Below are positions 8,092 through 19,000 of a stretch of 64,000 bases of DNA, piece after piece. Both the position numbers and the translations under genes were made by a program. The DNA lies in assembly GCF_014650695.1 (NCBI RefSeq), contig NZ_BMVL01000021.1, positions 26,611 to 90,610 of the forward strand. The letters are read 5' to 3'. Position 1 is the first letter of the stretch; every line of letters begins with the position of its first letter. Origin of the DNA: Streptomyces avidinii (GTDB taxonomy: Bacteria; Actinomycetota; Actinomycetes; Streptomycetales; Streptomycetaceae). Under the pieces are notes generated by a model that had not been told where the DNA came from, did not search any database, and saw nothing but the letters and a program-made list of their open reading frames with translations.

Positions 8092-8918
8092 ACGGTGGCC
8101 TCCTCCTTCTCCAGTTGCTGAGCACGGGCCACCTCGCCGTGGAGCAGGGTCCAGATCTCGTGGCGGTAGCGGGCGAACTCGGGGCTGGAGCGCAGGTCCT
8201 CGCCCTGGAGGCCGGCGCCGCGGGCCCCGAAGGAGACCGGAACGATCTCCTTGACGCGGCCGGGGCGGGAGGTCATGACGGCCACCTTCTGGCCGAGGTA
8301 GACCGCCTCCTCGATGCCGTGCGTGATGAAGACGACGGTCTTGCCGGTGCGCTGCCAGATGCGCCGCAGCTCGTCCTGGAGGGACTCGCGGGTCTGCGCG
8401 TCGAGGGCGGCGAACGGCTCGTCCATCAGCAGCACGTCCGGGTCGTAGGCGAGCGAGCGGGCGATGGCGACGCGCTGGCGCATCCCGCCGGAGAGTTCGT
8501 GCGGGTGCCGGTCCTCGAAGCCGGTGAGGCCGACGAGGTCCAGGAACTCCCGCGCCCTGTCCTTGCGTTCGCGGCGCGGGACGCCGGTCGCCTCCAGCCC
8601 GAACTCCACGTTGCCGAGCGCCGTCCGCCAGGGCAGCAGGGCGTACTGCTGGAAGACGATGCCCCGGTCCAGGCCCGGCCCGGTGATGGGCTTCCCGTCG
8701 AGCAGGATCCGCCCGGACGTCGGCCGGGTCAGACCGCCGAGCAGGTCCAGGAGGGTGGACTTGCCGCAGCCGCTGGGACCCACGACGACCACGAACTCCC
8801 CTGCCCCGATCTCCAGGTCGATGCCGTCGAGCGCGGTGAACTCCTCCTTGTTCCTCCTGTTCTTCCTGTCCTTGGTCGGGAAGGTCTTGGTCACTTCCTC
8901 GAACACGATCTTCGCCAT
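8088..8918 (-). CDS. ssuB: Sulfonate ABC transporter ATP-binding protein (SsuB-like)
   Basis: 276 residues, complete ABC domain: Walker A GPSGCGKST, Q-loop QQYALLPW, signature LSGGMRQR, Walker B VLLMDEPFAALD and switch histidine in VFITHGIEEAV. The LLPWRTALGNVEFGLE segment after the Q-loop is typical of the nitrate/sulfonate/taurine importer ATPases. A basic insertion KDRKNRRNKEE follows the first strand. It energises import with SsuC; the gene lies 5 bp after the binding-protein gene and overlaps the permease gene. Confidence 0.92.
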   Translation of the reverse strand: MAKIVFEEVTKTFPTKDRKNRRNKEEFTALDGIDLEIGAGEFVVVVGPSGCGKSTLLDLLGGLTRPTSGRILLDGKPITGPGLDRGIVFQQYALLPWRTALGNVEFGLEATGVPRRERKDRAREFLDLVGLTGFEDRHPHELSGGMRQRVAIARSLAYDPDVLLMDEPFAALDAQTRESLQDELRRIWQRTGKTVVFITHGIEEAVYLGQKVAVMTSRPGRVKEIVPVSFGARGAGLQGEDLRSSPEFARYRHEIWTLLHGEVARAQQLEKEEATV

Positions 8919-8923
8919 GCCGG

Positions 8924-9958
8924 TCAGCCCTTCCCGAAGCCGTTGAACTCGTTCGTGTAGAGGTCGGCGGCCTTCAGCTGCCCCTGCTTGATGTCGCCGC
9001 GCTCGCCGAGCCAGTCCAGCCAGAGCTGGAACTCCTTGTCCTCGATCCGGCCGCCCTGCTCGGCGACGCCGTACGAGCGCCAGTACTGGAGGGTCGAGGT
9101 GTCCTCGTTGCGGCCGCGCTTCTTGACGATCTCGGTCTGCCGCGCGATGACCTCCTCGCGCGGGGTGGTGCGGGCCCACTCGATGGCCTTGGCCACGCCG
9201 GTCACGAAGGTCCGTACGGTGTCCGGGTTCTCCTTGATGAACCGGTCGGTCATGATGTAGGAGCCGGCGCTGAACTTGCCGAGCAGGTCGAAGTCGCTGA
9301 ACAGCGGTCTGATCCCGCCGGCCGCGACGGCCTTGTCGCGCAGGACGCCGCCCAGCACGCCCACGTCGATCTGCTTCTGGCGCAGCACCTGGTCGGTGTT
9401 GACGGGCGGCACGACGAGCGATTCGACCTTGGACGAGTCGGCCTTGGCGAGGCCGTTGCGGCTGAGGTAGATGTCGAGGACGGCCTGGGAGTGCGCGCCC
9501 AGGGTGTTCATGCCGACCTTCTTGCCGAGCAGGTCGCGGGCGGAGCGGAGCGGGCTGTCCTCCAGGACGTAGTAGCCGCTGTACGAGTGCTCGTCGACGC
9601 CGTAGTAGGAGATGACGGCCTTGATGGGGGCCTTGCTGGAGGCGAGTTTGACGATCGCGCCGTTGAAGGCGCCGCCGAAGTGGGTCTGGCCGGTGGCGGC
9701 GGACTGGATGTCCTGCGGACCGCTGATGGTGTTGCCGACCCACTCCAGCTTGAGGTCGCCCAGGTGTCCGAGATCGGCGGCGAGTTCGGGGAGGGTGACG
9801 GCGCCGACCGAGCCCTGGTACTTCAAAGTCTTGACCTGAGCGCCGGAACCGCCGCCGCGCGCGGTGGCCGTACCGCAGCTCACCGCGGCCGCCGAGATGC
9901 CGAGCAGGGCGAGGAACTGGCGTCGGGAGGTGGTGGTCGAGGTGAAGGCTGCGGGCAT
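8924..9958 (-). CDS. ssuA: Sulfonate ABC transporter substrate-binding protein, Tat signal (SsuA-like)
   Basis: 344 residues. The N-terminus SRRQFLALLGISAAAVSCG has a twin-arginine motif followed by a hydrophobic stretch and a cysteine that could be lipidated, so it is probably a Tat-exported lipoprotein; the lipobox AVSC is not ideal. The mature part resembles the periplasmic-binding-protein type II fold of the SsuA/NrtA/TauA family (VKTLKYQGSVGAVTLPELA, AATGQTHFGGAFNGAIVKLA). It captures aliphatic sulfonates or sulfate esters outside the cell for SsuBC. The exact ligand cannot be told from sequence. Confidence 0.9.
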   Translation of the reverse strand: MPAAFTSTTTSRRQFLALLGISAAAVSCGTATARGGGSGAQVKTLKYQGSVGAVTLPELAADLGHLGDLKLEWVGNTISGPQDIQSAATGQTHFGGAFNGAIVKLASSKAPIKAVISYYGVDEHSYSGYYVLEDSPLRSARDLLGKKVGMNTLGAHSQAVLDIYLSRNGLAKADSSKVESLVVPPVNTDQVLRQKQIDVGVLGGVLRDKAVAAGGIRPLFSDFDLLGKFSAGSYIMTDRFIKENPDTVRTFVTGVAKAIEWARTTPREEVIARQTEIVKKRGRNEDTSTLQYWRSYGVAEQGGRIEDKEFQLWLDWLGERGDIKQGQLKAADLYTNEFNGFGKG

Positions 9959-9999
9959 GACGGATCCTTGTCGGTGCGGGGTACTGGGTGGCGGCGGTG

Positions 10000-10569
10000 C
10001 TACGGGGTGGTGGTGAGGGCGGCGGACGCGACGGCCACGGGGGCGGAGCGCAGGGCCGCGGCGAACTCGTCGACGGCCTGGTAGAGGTCGAGTTCGGCCT
10101 CGGGCCGCAACCGGTCGGGGCCCGATCCGCGTTCGACGGAGGAGTCCAGGACGAACCGGCCTGCGGTGACGTGCCGGGCGCCGAGGGCGGCGAGCACGGG
10201 ACGCAGCGCGTAGTCGATGGTCAGGACGTGGGCGAGGCTGCCGCCGGTGGCCAGCGGCAGGACGGTCTTGCCGTCGAGGCCGTCCTGCGGGAGCAGGTCG
10301 AGGAAGGCCTTGAGCAGTCCGGTGTACGAGGCCTTGTAGACCGGGGTCGCGATGACCAGGCCGTCGGCCTCGGCGACGGCTTCGAGCGCCCGGCGGATCT
10401 CGGGCTCACCGCGGCGGGCGGCGAGGAGGTCGGCGGCGGGGAGCTCGCGCACGGACAGGTGGGCGGTCTCGAAGCCGGAGTGGGACAGGCGGCGCAGCAC
10501 GTGGTCGGCGACGACGGCGGTGCGGGAGTGGGCGGAGGGGCTGCCGGTGATGGCGAGCAGGTGGGGCAC
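10000..10569 (-). CDS. ssuE: NAD(P)H-dependent FMN reductase (SsuE)
   Basis: 189 residues of flavodoxin-like fold. The phosphate-binding loop GSPSAHSRTAVVADHVL and the conserved AVAEADGLVIATPVYKASYTGLLKAFLDLLPQDGLDGKTVLPLATGGS segment are typical of SsuE. It reduces FMN with NAD(P)H and hands FMNH2 to a desulfonating monooxygenase, here most likely the NtaA-type enzyme in the same operon. It lies between the dioxygenase gene (18 bp gap) and ssuA (41 bp gap). Confidence 0.9.
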   Translation of the reverse strand: MPHLLAITGSPSAHSRTAVVADHVLRRLSHSGFETAHLSVRELPAADLLAARRGEPEIRRALEAVAEADGLVIATPVYKASYTGLLKAFLDLLPQDGLDGKTVLPLATGGSLAHVLTIDYALRPVLAALGARHVTAGRFVLDSSVERGSGPDRLRPEAELDLYQAVDEFAAALRSAPVAVASAALTTTP

Positions 10570-10587
10570 GGTGGCGCTCCTTCAAGG

Positions 10588-11559
10588 TCAGGCGCTGGCG
10601 GACGCGGACGCGGTGGAGGTGGAGGCGCCGGAGGCGATGCCGAAGGCGGGGTCCGGGACGCCGTCCGGGCTGATGAGGCGGGAGGGCTCGCCGTCGGGGC
10701 CGACCGGGACGTCGCCGTCGACGGTGACGCGGCGCAGGGTGCGCTCGTGGTCGCCGGAGTCGTCCACGCCGTAGTGCTGGGTGGCGCGGTTGTCCCAGAT
10801 CGCGACGTCGCCGGCTCGCCACTGCCAGCGGACGGTGTTCTCGGGGCTCTCGATGTGCGACTGGAAGAGGTCCTGCAGGGCACGGGAGTCGTGGCCGGTG
10901 AGGCCGTTGATCCGCTGGACGAAGTTGCCGAGCAGCAGGGTGCGTTCGCCGGTCTCGGAGTGGACGCGGACCACCGGGTGCTCGGTGAGGAACTTGGTGG
11001 AGGTGAACACCTCGCGGTACTGGGCCAGCGCCTCGGGGAGGGCATCGGGCTTGAGGGCGGCGTAGTCGTACTCGTTGGAGTGGACGGCGCGCAGGCTGTC
11101 GGCGAGGGCGCGGAGCGGCTCGGGGAGGTTGCTGTAGGCGGTGGCGGTGTTGGCCCAGAGGGTGTTGCCGCCGTACGGGGGGATGGTGACGGCGCGGAGG
11201 ATGGAGAAGGCGGGGTAGGCGGGGACGAAGGTGACGTCGGTGTGCCACTGGTTGGCGCGGGCGCCGTGGTGGGAGTCGATGCCGAGGGCGTAACGGCCGT
11301 CGGCGGAGGGGACGGTGGGGTGCGCGACGGGTGCGCCGAGCAGCTGGGCGAAGGCCTCGTGCCCGGCCTCGTCGAGGTGGTCCTGGCCGCGGAAGAAGAC
11401 GACCTTGTGGGCGAGGAGGGCGGCGCGGATCTCGGCGACGGTGCCGTCGGACAGATCCCCGCCGAGCTGTACGCCCCCGATCTCGGCGCCGATACGACCG
11501 CCGATCTTGGTGACGGTGATGGTGGCAGTGGCAGTGGCAGTGGCAGTGGCAGTGGCCAT
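10588..11559 (-). CDS. TauD/TfdA-family Fe(II)/2-oxoglutarate dioxygenase (sulfonate/alkylsulfate)
   Basis: 323 residues. The iron ligands of the family are visible as H106-x-D108 (QWHTDVTF) and H262 (RATQHYGVDD), with the 2-oxoglutarate-binding arginine in the following HERTLRRVT. Taurine dioxygenases and AtsK-type alkylsulfatases hydroxylate the carbon next to sulfur so sulfite or sulfate is released. First gene of the leftward sulfonate operon. The N-terminus is an Ala-Thr repeat and the C-terminus a Ser/Thr/Ala-rich tail, both outside the conserved fold. GGGGAG stands a few bases before the ATG. Confidence 0.9.
   Translation of the reverse strand: MATATATATATATITVTKIGGRIGAEIGGVQLGGDLSDGTVAEIRAALLAHKVVFFRGQDHLDEAGHEAFAQLLGAPVAHPTVPSADGRYALGIDSHHGARANQWHTDVTFVPAYPAFSILRAVTIPPYGGNTLWANTATAYSNLPEPLRALADSLRAVHSNEYDYAALKPDALPEALAQYREVFTSTKFLTEHPVVRVHSETGERTLLLGNFVQRINGLTGHDSRALQDLFQSHIESPENTVRWQWRAGDVAIWDNRATQHYGVDDSGDHERTLRRVTVDGDVPVGPDGEPSRLISPDGVPDPAFGIASGASTSTASASASA
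11524..11553. repeat. Hexanucleotide tandem repeat (GGCAGT)x5 inside the dioxygenase start
   Basis: Five perfect GGCAGT copies (GCCACT on the coding strand) directly follow the start codon of the TauD-like gene and encode the Ala-Thr repeat. Because the unit is 6 bp, slippage would lengthen or shorten the N-terminus without changing frame. Confidence 0.9.
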
Positions 11560-11577
11560 GAGGACTCCCCGGTCGGG

Positions 11578-11604
11578 GCTGCGGCTATTTTTTCCGCAGC
11601 GGAA
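11578..11604. promoter_or_regulatory. Overlapping palindromes upstream of the sulfonate operon
   Basis: GCTGCGG and CCGCAGC (11578-11584 and 11594-11600) flank an A/T-rich 9-nt spacer, and the 13-bp palindrome TTCCGCAGCGGAA (11592-11604) overlaps its right arm. Located 19-45 bp upstream of the dioxygenase ATG, they are a plausible operator for the divergently oriented ROK regulator or another sulfur regulator, or a leader hairpin. No protein assignment can be made from sequence alone. Confidence 0.5.
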
Positions 11605-12685
11605 GAAATGGACTTACGAAGCGCCGCGGTGTTCGCTGCGCCGTGCGGTGCGGTTGTTCCGTGTGCAGTGCGGGTACGCGGTGGTGCGGGCTCGGCCGGC
11701 CCGTGCGGGCTGTGCTGCGCCCTGCGGTGCGGACTGGGCTGGGCTGGGCTGCTGGGACGAGGTCGTGCGGGCTCGGGCCGTGATGCCTACGACGGCCCCG
11801 TGGGACCGCCCCGGAGGACACCCCGTGGAACGCCCCCCGGACGACACTTCCGCGGGGAGCGCCGGTGGGTACCCGGGGGACGTCCCTGCGCGGAGGGCTC
11901 GGAGGGGCCGCCGACCGGGTCAGCCGCAGGAGGACGCCGCCGATCCGGCCTCGCCGGCGTTCGAAGCGGTCCTCCGGCCCGCCGACGCTCGACGCGCGCT
12001 CCCGGTGGCTCCCGACGGCCCGCCCCAGGGGTTTCCCGGTGGACGCCGCCCGAGAGCATGCCCGTGAGGGGCGCCGCGAAAGGCTTGGTCGAAGGACGTC
12101 GCCCCCGGGGATCCCCGGGCCGGACGTTCCCCGAGGCCCTCCCGGAAGGCGCCCGGGGGGCGTCGTCCGGGAGGGGCCGGGTGGGGCGCCACCCCTGGGG
12201 GTGCCCCGGGACGGGAACGGATCGGTGGGCCGCCGCCCGGTCAGGTGGCCCCGGTGGGGCACCACCTGGAGGTGGCCCGGTCAGGCGTTCCGCCGGATCG
12301 GTGGGGTCAGGGGTGGCCGGGGGCCGGACAGCGGCCCGGACACTCGCCCGGCTCGGTACAGAGGCCGGGGGTGTGGAGCCGCGGGGCGAGGTATGCGTTC
12401 GCGGACATGTCCCGGAGCGTGTCAGCGGCTCCGGCCCCCGGTCAACCCCCGTCCGCAGCCACCGAACGCTCCCGCACGCGGGCCCCCGGCCCACCCCGAT
12501 CACCCCCTACGACCTGCACTTTCGTCCGTACCCCGAACCGCCCACCACCCCCTTCCGACGGCCGAAAACCGTGGCCGGATTTCATGCCCCCGCAACGCGG
12601 CCGCCACGCGTTCGCCGGGGTACCGGGCCGCCGGGGTGGACCCGGCATGATCGGAGGGCACACACCCCATCCCCGAGGAGACCGC
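11605..12685. other. 1.1-kb G+C-rich spacer with many short inverted repeats, no gene seen
   Basis: The stretch between the sulfonate operon and the ROK gene has open frames on both strands, but all translate into Arg/Pro/Gly-rich low-complexity sequence without recognisable family character. It is rich in short G-run words and local hairpins, for example around 12180-12215 (GGGGCGCCACCCCTGGGGGTGCCCC) and 12243-12280 (repeated GGTGGCCC/CACCACC words). It may be eroded sequence or carry the divergent promoters. Confidence 0.5.
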
Positions 12686-13936
12686 GTGACGCGTATGGCC
12701 GGCGACAGCCGGGCCTCCGCCAATGCCGCCACCGTGCTGCGGACGGTGCTCGACCACGGCCCGGTCGCCCGCAGTGGGATCGCCCCGCTGTCCGGGCTGA
12801 GCCCCGCCGCCGTGTCCCGGCAGACCACCGGGCTGCTCCGCGGCGGGCTGCTGCGCGAGCTGCCCGGGCCCGGTGGCGGCGTGGGGCGGCCGCGGATCCC
12901 GCTGGACCTGCACACCGGCGCCGTCGGCGGGCCGGTAGCCGCCGGGCTGCACATCGGGGTGCCGCATGCGACCTTCAGCCTCGTCGACCTGCGGGGGCAA
13001 CTGCTCGCCCGCCGGGCCTTCCCGCACGAGGGGCGCCCCGCGGCGGACCTCTTCCCCGCCATCACTGCCGAACTCCGCCGCTTCCTCGACGCGTTCGACT
13101 CCGGGCGGCCGCTCCTGGGCGTCGGCGCCGCCCTGGGCGGTTGGGTCAGCCCGGACGACGGGACCGTCGTACGCCACCCCGCGCTGGGGTGGAGCCGCAA
13201 GCCGCTGGCCGCCGAGCTGTCGGCCGCGCTCGGACTGCCGGTGCGGGTGGACAACCACGCCCGGGCCGTCGCACGGGCCGAGATCCTCTTCGGCCGCCCC
13301 GCGGCCCGCCGGAGCCTCGTGCACCTGTTCATCGGCCGGGTCGTCGACGCCGCCTTCGGGATCGAGGGGACCGTGCACCAGGGTCCGGGCGCGGCCGCCG
13401 GCGACGTGGCCCATCTGCCGGTGCCGCGGTCGGACGTCCCGTGCGCGTGCGGGCGTACCGGCTGCCTGGAGGCGACCGCGTCCGACACCGCGCTCGGCGC
13501 CGAGGCCGTGCGCCGGGGCATCGTGCCGGACCCTTCGGTCAACCTGCTGGTGGACGCGGCCGCCACCGGTGACCCCCGGGCCGACGGGCTGCTGCGCGAG
13601 CGCGCCCGTGCGGTGGGCCGCGCGGCGGCTCTTCTGTTGGATGTCTTCAATCCGGCGGTCATGGTCGTGACCGAGCTGGCGAGCGTCCTGGACGAGGGGT
13701 ACCTGCAGGAGATCAGGGACGCCGCGATGGAGCTCTCGCACGTGTGCGACGACCCCGAGCGGATCGTCGGCCCGCACGCGGGTCCGGCCGTCCTCCCGGA
13801 GGCGGCGGCAACCGTGCTGCTCAGCCAGGTGTTCCAGGATCCCTTCGGCATGGCCCGAGAGGGCGAGATCACACCCACCGGTATGGTGCCACCTGAGCAC
13901 CCTCCCATAGATTCGAGCCATGACGGTCCTGCCTGA
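12686..13936 (+). CDS. ROK-family transcriptional regulator
   Basis: 416 residues. An N-terminal winged helix-turn-helix (NAATVLRTVLDHGPVARSGIAPLSGLSPAAVSRQTTGLL) is followed by a sugar-kinase-like ROK domain with GVGAALGGWVSPDDG, VDNHARAVARAE and the zinc motif CACGRTGCLE. The glucokinase-type ExGH motif reads GDVAHL. The GTG at 12686 is preceded by GAGGAG five bases upstream; an ATG at 12695 is the alternative. ROK repressors sense sugars or their phosphates. Divergent from the sulfonate operon and overlapping mutA by 17 bp, it might regulate either side; a sulfosugar-type signal would fit but is speculation. Confidence 0.88.
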   Translation: MTRMAGDSRASANAATVLRTVLDHGPVARSGIAPLSGLSPAAVSRQTTGLLRGGLLRELPGPGGGVGRPRIPLDLHTGAVGGPVAAGLHIGVPHATFSLVDLRGQLLARRAFPHEGRPAADLFPAITAELRRFLDAFDSGRPLLGVGAALGGWVSPDDGTVVRHPALGWSRKPLAAELSAALGLPVRVDNHARAVARAEILFGRPAARRSLVHLFIGRVVDAAFGIEGTVHQGPGAAAGDVAHLPVPRSDVPCACGRTGCLEATASDTALGAEAVRRGIVPDPSVNLLVDAAATGDPRADGLLRERARAVGRAAALLLDVFNPAVMVVTELASVLDEGYLQEIRDAAMELSHVCDDPERIVGPHAGPAVLPEAAATVLLSQVFQDPFGMAREGEITPTGMVPPEHPPIDSSHDGPA

Positions 13937-15781
13937 CGACGGGCTCTCCCTGGCCGCCGAGTTCCCTGACGCGACGCATGAGCAGTGGCAGCGCCTTGTA
14001 GAAGGCGTACTGCGAAAGTCGGGCAAGGAAGTCTCCGGCGAGGCCGCAGAAGACGCGTTGTCCACCCCTATCGAGGACGGGCTCACCACGCGCCCGCTGT
14101 ACACCGCGCCGCCCGACGGGACGGCTCCCGACACCGGTTTCCCCGGCTTCGCCCCGTTCGTCCGCGGAGGCAGGCCGGAAGGCACCACCGCGAACGGCTG
14201 GGACGTGCGCCAGCGCTTCGCGGGCGCCGATCCGGTACGGCTGAACGAGGCGGCCCTCGCCGACCTGGAGAACGGGGTCACCTCCCTCTGGCTCACGGTG
14301 GGCCGGGGCGGTCTCCCGGTCGAGGGCATCGCCCGGGCCCTGGACGGGGTCTACCTGGACCTCGCCCCCGTCGTCCTGGACGCCGGAGCGCAATACGCCG
14401 AAGCCGCCCGCGCGTTGCTGCGCCTGTTCACCGAGCGCGCGGTGGCCCCCGAGGCCGCTCGGGCCTCGCTGGGCGCCGACCCGCTGGGCCACGAGGCCCG
14501 CACGGGTGAGGCACTGGACGCGGCCGGCGCCGTCGAACTGGCCCGGGAGGCCGCCGCCGGCTGGCCCGGGGTGCGCGCCCTGACCGTCGACGCGCTGCCC
14601 TACCACGAGGCCGGCGGCAGCGCCGCCGAGGAGCTGGGCCTGTCCCTGGCCACCGGTGTCGCCTACCTGCGCGTGCTCACCGAGGCCGGGCTGAGCACCT
14701 CGGCCGCGCTCGGGCAGCTGGAGTTCCGCTACGCCGCCACCGCGGACCAGTTCCTCACCATCGCCAAGCTGCGCGCCGCGCGCCGGCTGTGGGCCCGTAT
14801 CGCCGAGGCCTCGGGGGCCCCGGAGGCGGGTGCCCAGCTCCAGCACGCGGTGACCTCGCCGGTGATGATGACCCGCCGCGACCCCTGGGTGAACATGCTG
14901 CGCACCACCGTGGCCTGCATGGCCGCGGGGGTGGGCGGCGCGGACGCGGTGACCGTGCTCCCCTTCGACAACGAGCTGGGCCTGCCGGACGCCTTCGCGC
15001 GCCGGATCTCCCGCAACACCTCCACCATCCTGCTGGAGGAGTCGCACCTGGCCCGGGTGATCGACCCGGCCGGCGGCTCGTACTACGTGGAGCGCCTCAC
15101 CGACGAACTCGCACACGCTGCCTGGGAGTTCTTCCAGACCCTGGAGAAGGCCGGCGGTCAGGCCGCCGCCCTGCGCTCCGGGCTGGTCGCCGAACGGCTC
15201 GCCGCCACCTGGGCCGAACGCTCGAAGAAGCTGGCCAAGCGCCGCGAACCGATCACCGGCGTCAGTGAGTTCCCGCTGCTCTCGGAGAAGCCGGTGGTCC
15301 GCGAGCCCGCGCCCGCCGGCCCCACCGGGGGACTGCCCCGCGTCCGGCGCGACGAGGCGTACGAGGCCCTGCGCGCCCGCAGCGACGCGCACCTGACGGC
15401 GACCGGGGCCCGGCCGAGGATCTTCCTCGCCGCACTGGGCCCGGCGGCCGCGCACACCGCGCGCGCCACCTTCGCCTCGAACCTGTTCCAGGCGGGCGGC
15501 ATCGAACCGGTGCACGATCCGGTGTCGGTGGATCCGGCGACGGCCGCCGAGGCCTACGCCGCGAGCGGCGCGGACGGCATGGCCGTGCTCTGCTCCAGCG
15601 ACGCGCTGTACGAGGAGCAGGCCGCGGCGGTGTCCGAGGCGCTGCGCGCCGCGGGCGCCACGACCGTCTTCCTCGCCGGCCGGCCGGGCACCGCAGAGGC
15701 TTCCGTGGACGAGTACGTCTTCGCCGGCTGTGACGCCGTCGCCGTGCTGTCCTCCGTACTCGACCGGATGGGAGTGCCGTC

Positions 15782-15785
<4 letters not shown>
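13920..15785 (+). CDS. mutA: Methylmalonyl-CoA mutase small (non-catalytic) subunit MutA
   Basis: 621 residues. The TIM-barrel half follows the methylmalonyl-CoA mutase family (EDGLTTRPLYT, GWDVRQRF, EFRYAATADQFLTIAKLRAARRLWARI, RNTSTILLEESHLARVIDPAGGSYYVE). The C-terminal cobalamin-like domain lacks the DxHxxG base-off motif, as expected of the small subunit that does not bind B12 productively. It forms the heterodimer with MutB that interconverts succinyl-CoA and methylmalonyl-CoA, a precursor route for propionate metabolism and polyketides. The start overlaps the end of the ROK gene. Confidence 0.95.
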
Positions 15786-17968
<2,183 letters not shown>

Positions 17969-17978
17969 GCGGCCGCCG

Positions 17979-18968
17979 GTGCCGAAGATCGACATCGAGG
18001 CCTACGCGAAGGGGGTCCTCGACGGGAAGCGCGCGTTCATCGCGCGCGCGATCACCCTGGTCGAGTCGACCCTGCCCGCTCACCGGGTGCTGGCGCAGGG
18101 CCTGTTGACGGAACTGCTGCCGCACGCGGGCCGGGCCCGCCGGATCGGCATCAGCGGTGTGCCGGGGGTGGGCAAGTCCACCTTCATCGATGCCTTCGGC
18201 ACGATGCTGACGGGGCTCGGCCACCGGGTGGCGGTGCTCGCGGTGGACCCCTCGTCGACGCGCACGGGCGGCTCCATCCTGGGTGACAAGACCCGGATGG
18301 AGCGGCTGTCGGTGGACCCGGCGGCGTTCGTTCGGCCGTCCCCCTCGGCGGGCACGCTGGGCGGGGTCGCCAAGGCGACCCGCGAGTCGATGATCGTGAT
18401 GGAGGCGGCGGGCTACGACGTGGTCCTCGTCGAGACGGTCGGCGTGGGCCAGTCGGAGACCACGGTGGCGGGGATGGTCGACTCCTTCCTGCTGCTCTCC
18501 CTGGCCCGTACGGGCGACCAGTTGCAGGGCATCAAGAAGGGCGTCCTGGAGCTGGCGGACGTCCTGGCGGTGAACAAGGCGGACGGCCCGCACGAGCGCG
18601 ACGCGAAGGCCGCGGCCCGGGAACTCTCGGGCGCGCTGCGGCTGATGCACCCGGTGGACGCGGCCTGGACCCCGCCCGTGCTGACGTGCAGCGCGCGGGA
18701 GTCGACCGGGCTGGACGAGGTGTGGAACCGCCTCGAACAGCACCGGACCCTGCTGGAGGCGGGGGGCCGGCTGGCTGCGAAGCGGGCGGCGCAGCAGGTG
18801 GAGTGGACCTGGTCGATGGTCCGCGACGAACTCCTGGAACGCCTGCGGGCGGACCCGGCGGTACGGGACCTCGCGCCGGGCCTGGAGTCCGCGGTCCGGG
18901 CGGGCACGGTCACGCCGACCTCGGCGGCGGACCGCATCCTGTCGGCGTTCGGGAGCCCCGGCAGCTGA
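17979..18968 (+). CDS. meaB: Methylmalonyl-CoA mutase-associated GTPase MeaB
   Basis: 329 residues, G3E-type P-loop GTPase. Motifs: GISGVPGVGKSTFIDAFG (Walker A), VDPSSTRTGGSILGDKTRM, VVLVETVGVGQSE and NKADGP. MeaB loads and protects the cobalamin cofactor of methylmalonyl-CoA mutase. It begins with GTG 10 bp after mutB, giving the standard mutA-mutB-meaB order. The ribosome binding site is weak, so translation may depend on coupling to mutB. Confidence 0.95.
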   Translation: MPKIDIEAYAKGVLDGKRAFIARAITLVESTLPAHRVLAQGLLTELLPHAGRARRIGISGVPGVGKSTFIDAFGTMLTGLGHRVAVLAVDPSSTRTGGSILGDKTRMERLSVDPAAFVRPSPSAGTLGGVAKATRESMIVMEAAGYDVVLVETVGVGQSETTVAGMVDSFLLLSLARTGDQLQGIKKGVLELADVLAVNKADGPHERDAKAAARELSGALRLMHPVDAAWTPPVLTCSARESTGLDEVWNRLEQHRTLLEAGGRLAAKRAAQQVEWTWSMVRDELLERLRADPAVRDLAPGLESAVRAGTVTPTSAADRILSAFGSPGS

Positions 18969-18971
18969 CGT

Positions 18972-19000
18972 CGGGCCGGCGTCCGGTGGGCGCCGGCCCG
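18972..19000. terminator. Hairpin between meaB and the NACHT gene
   Basis: CGGGCCGGCG (18972-18981) and CGCCGGCCCG (18991-19000) are perfect arms around a 9-nt loop, lying in the 32-bp gap between convergent stop codons. Probable bidirectional terminator. Confidence 0.8.

Noticed and set aside
4325..8125. A 1266-codon open frame on the minus strand
   Set aside because: It runs through three transporter and oxygenase genes in the wrong frame; only its end (5716 downward) matches a real, decayed flavoprotein.
11585..12265. 226-codon minus-strand frame in the spacer before the ROK gene
   Set aside because: Low-complexity Arg/Pro/Gly sequence, no family features, and overlapping open frames on the other strand of equal quality.
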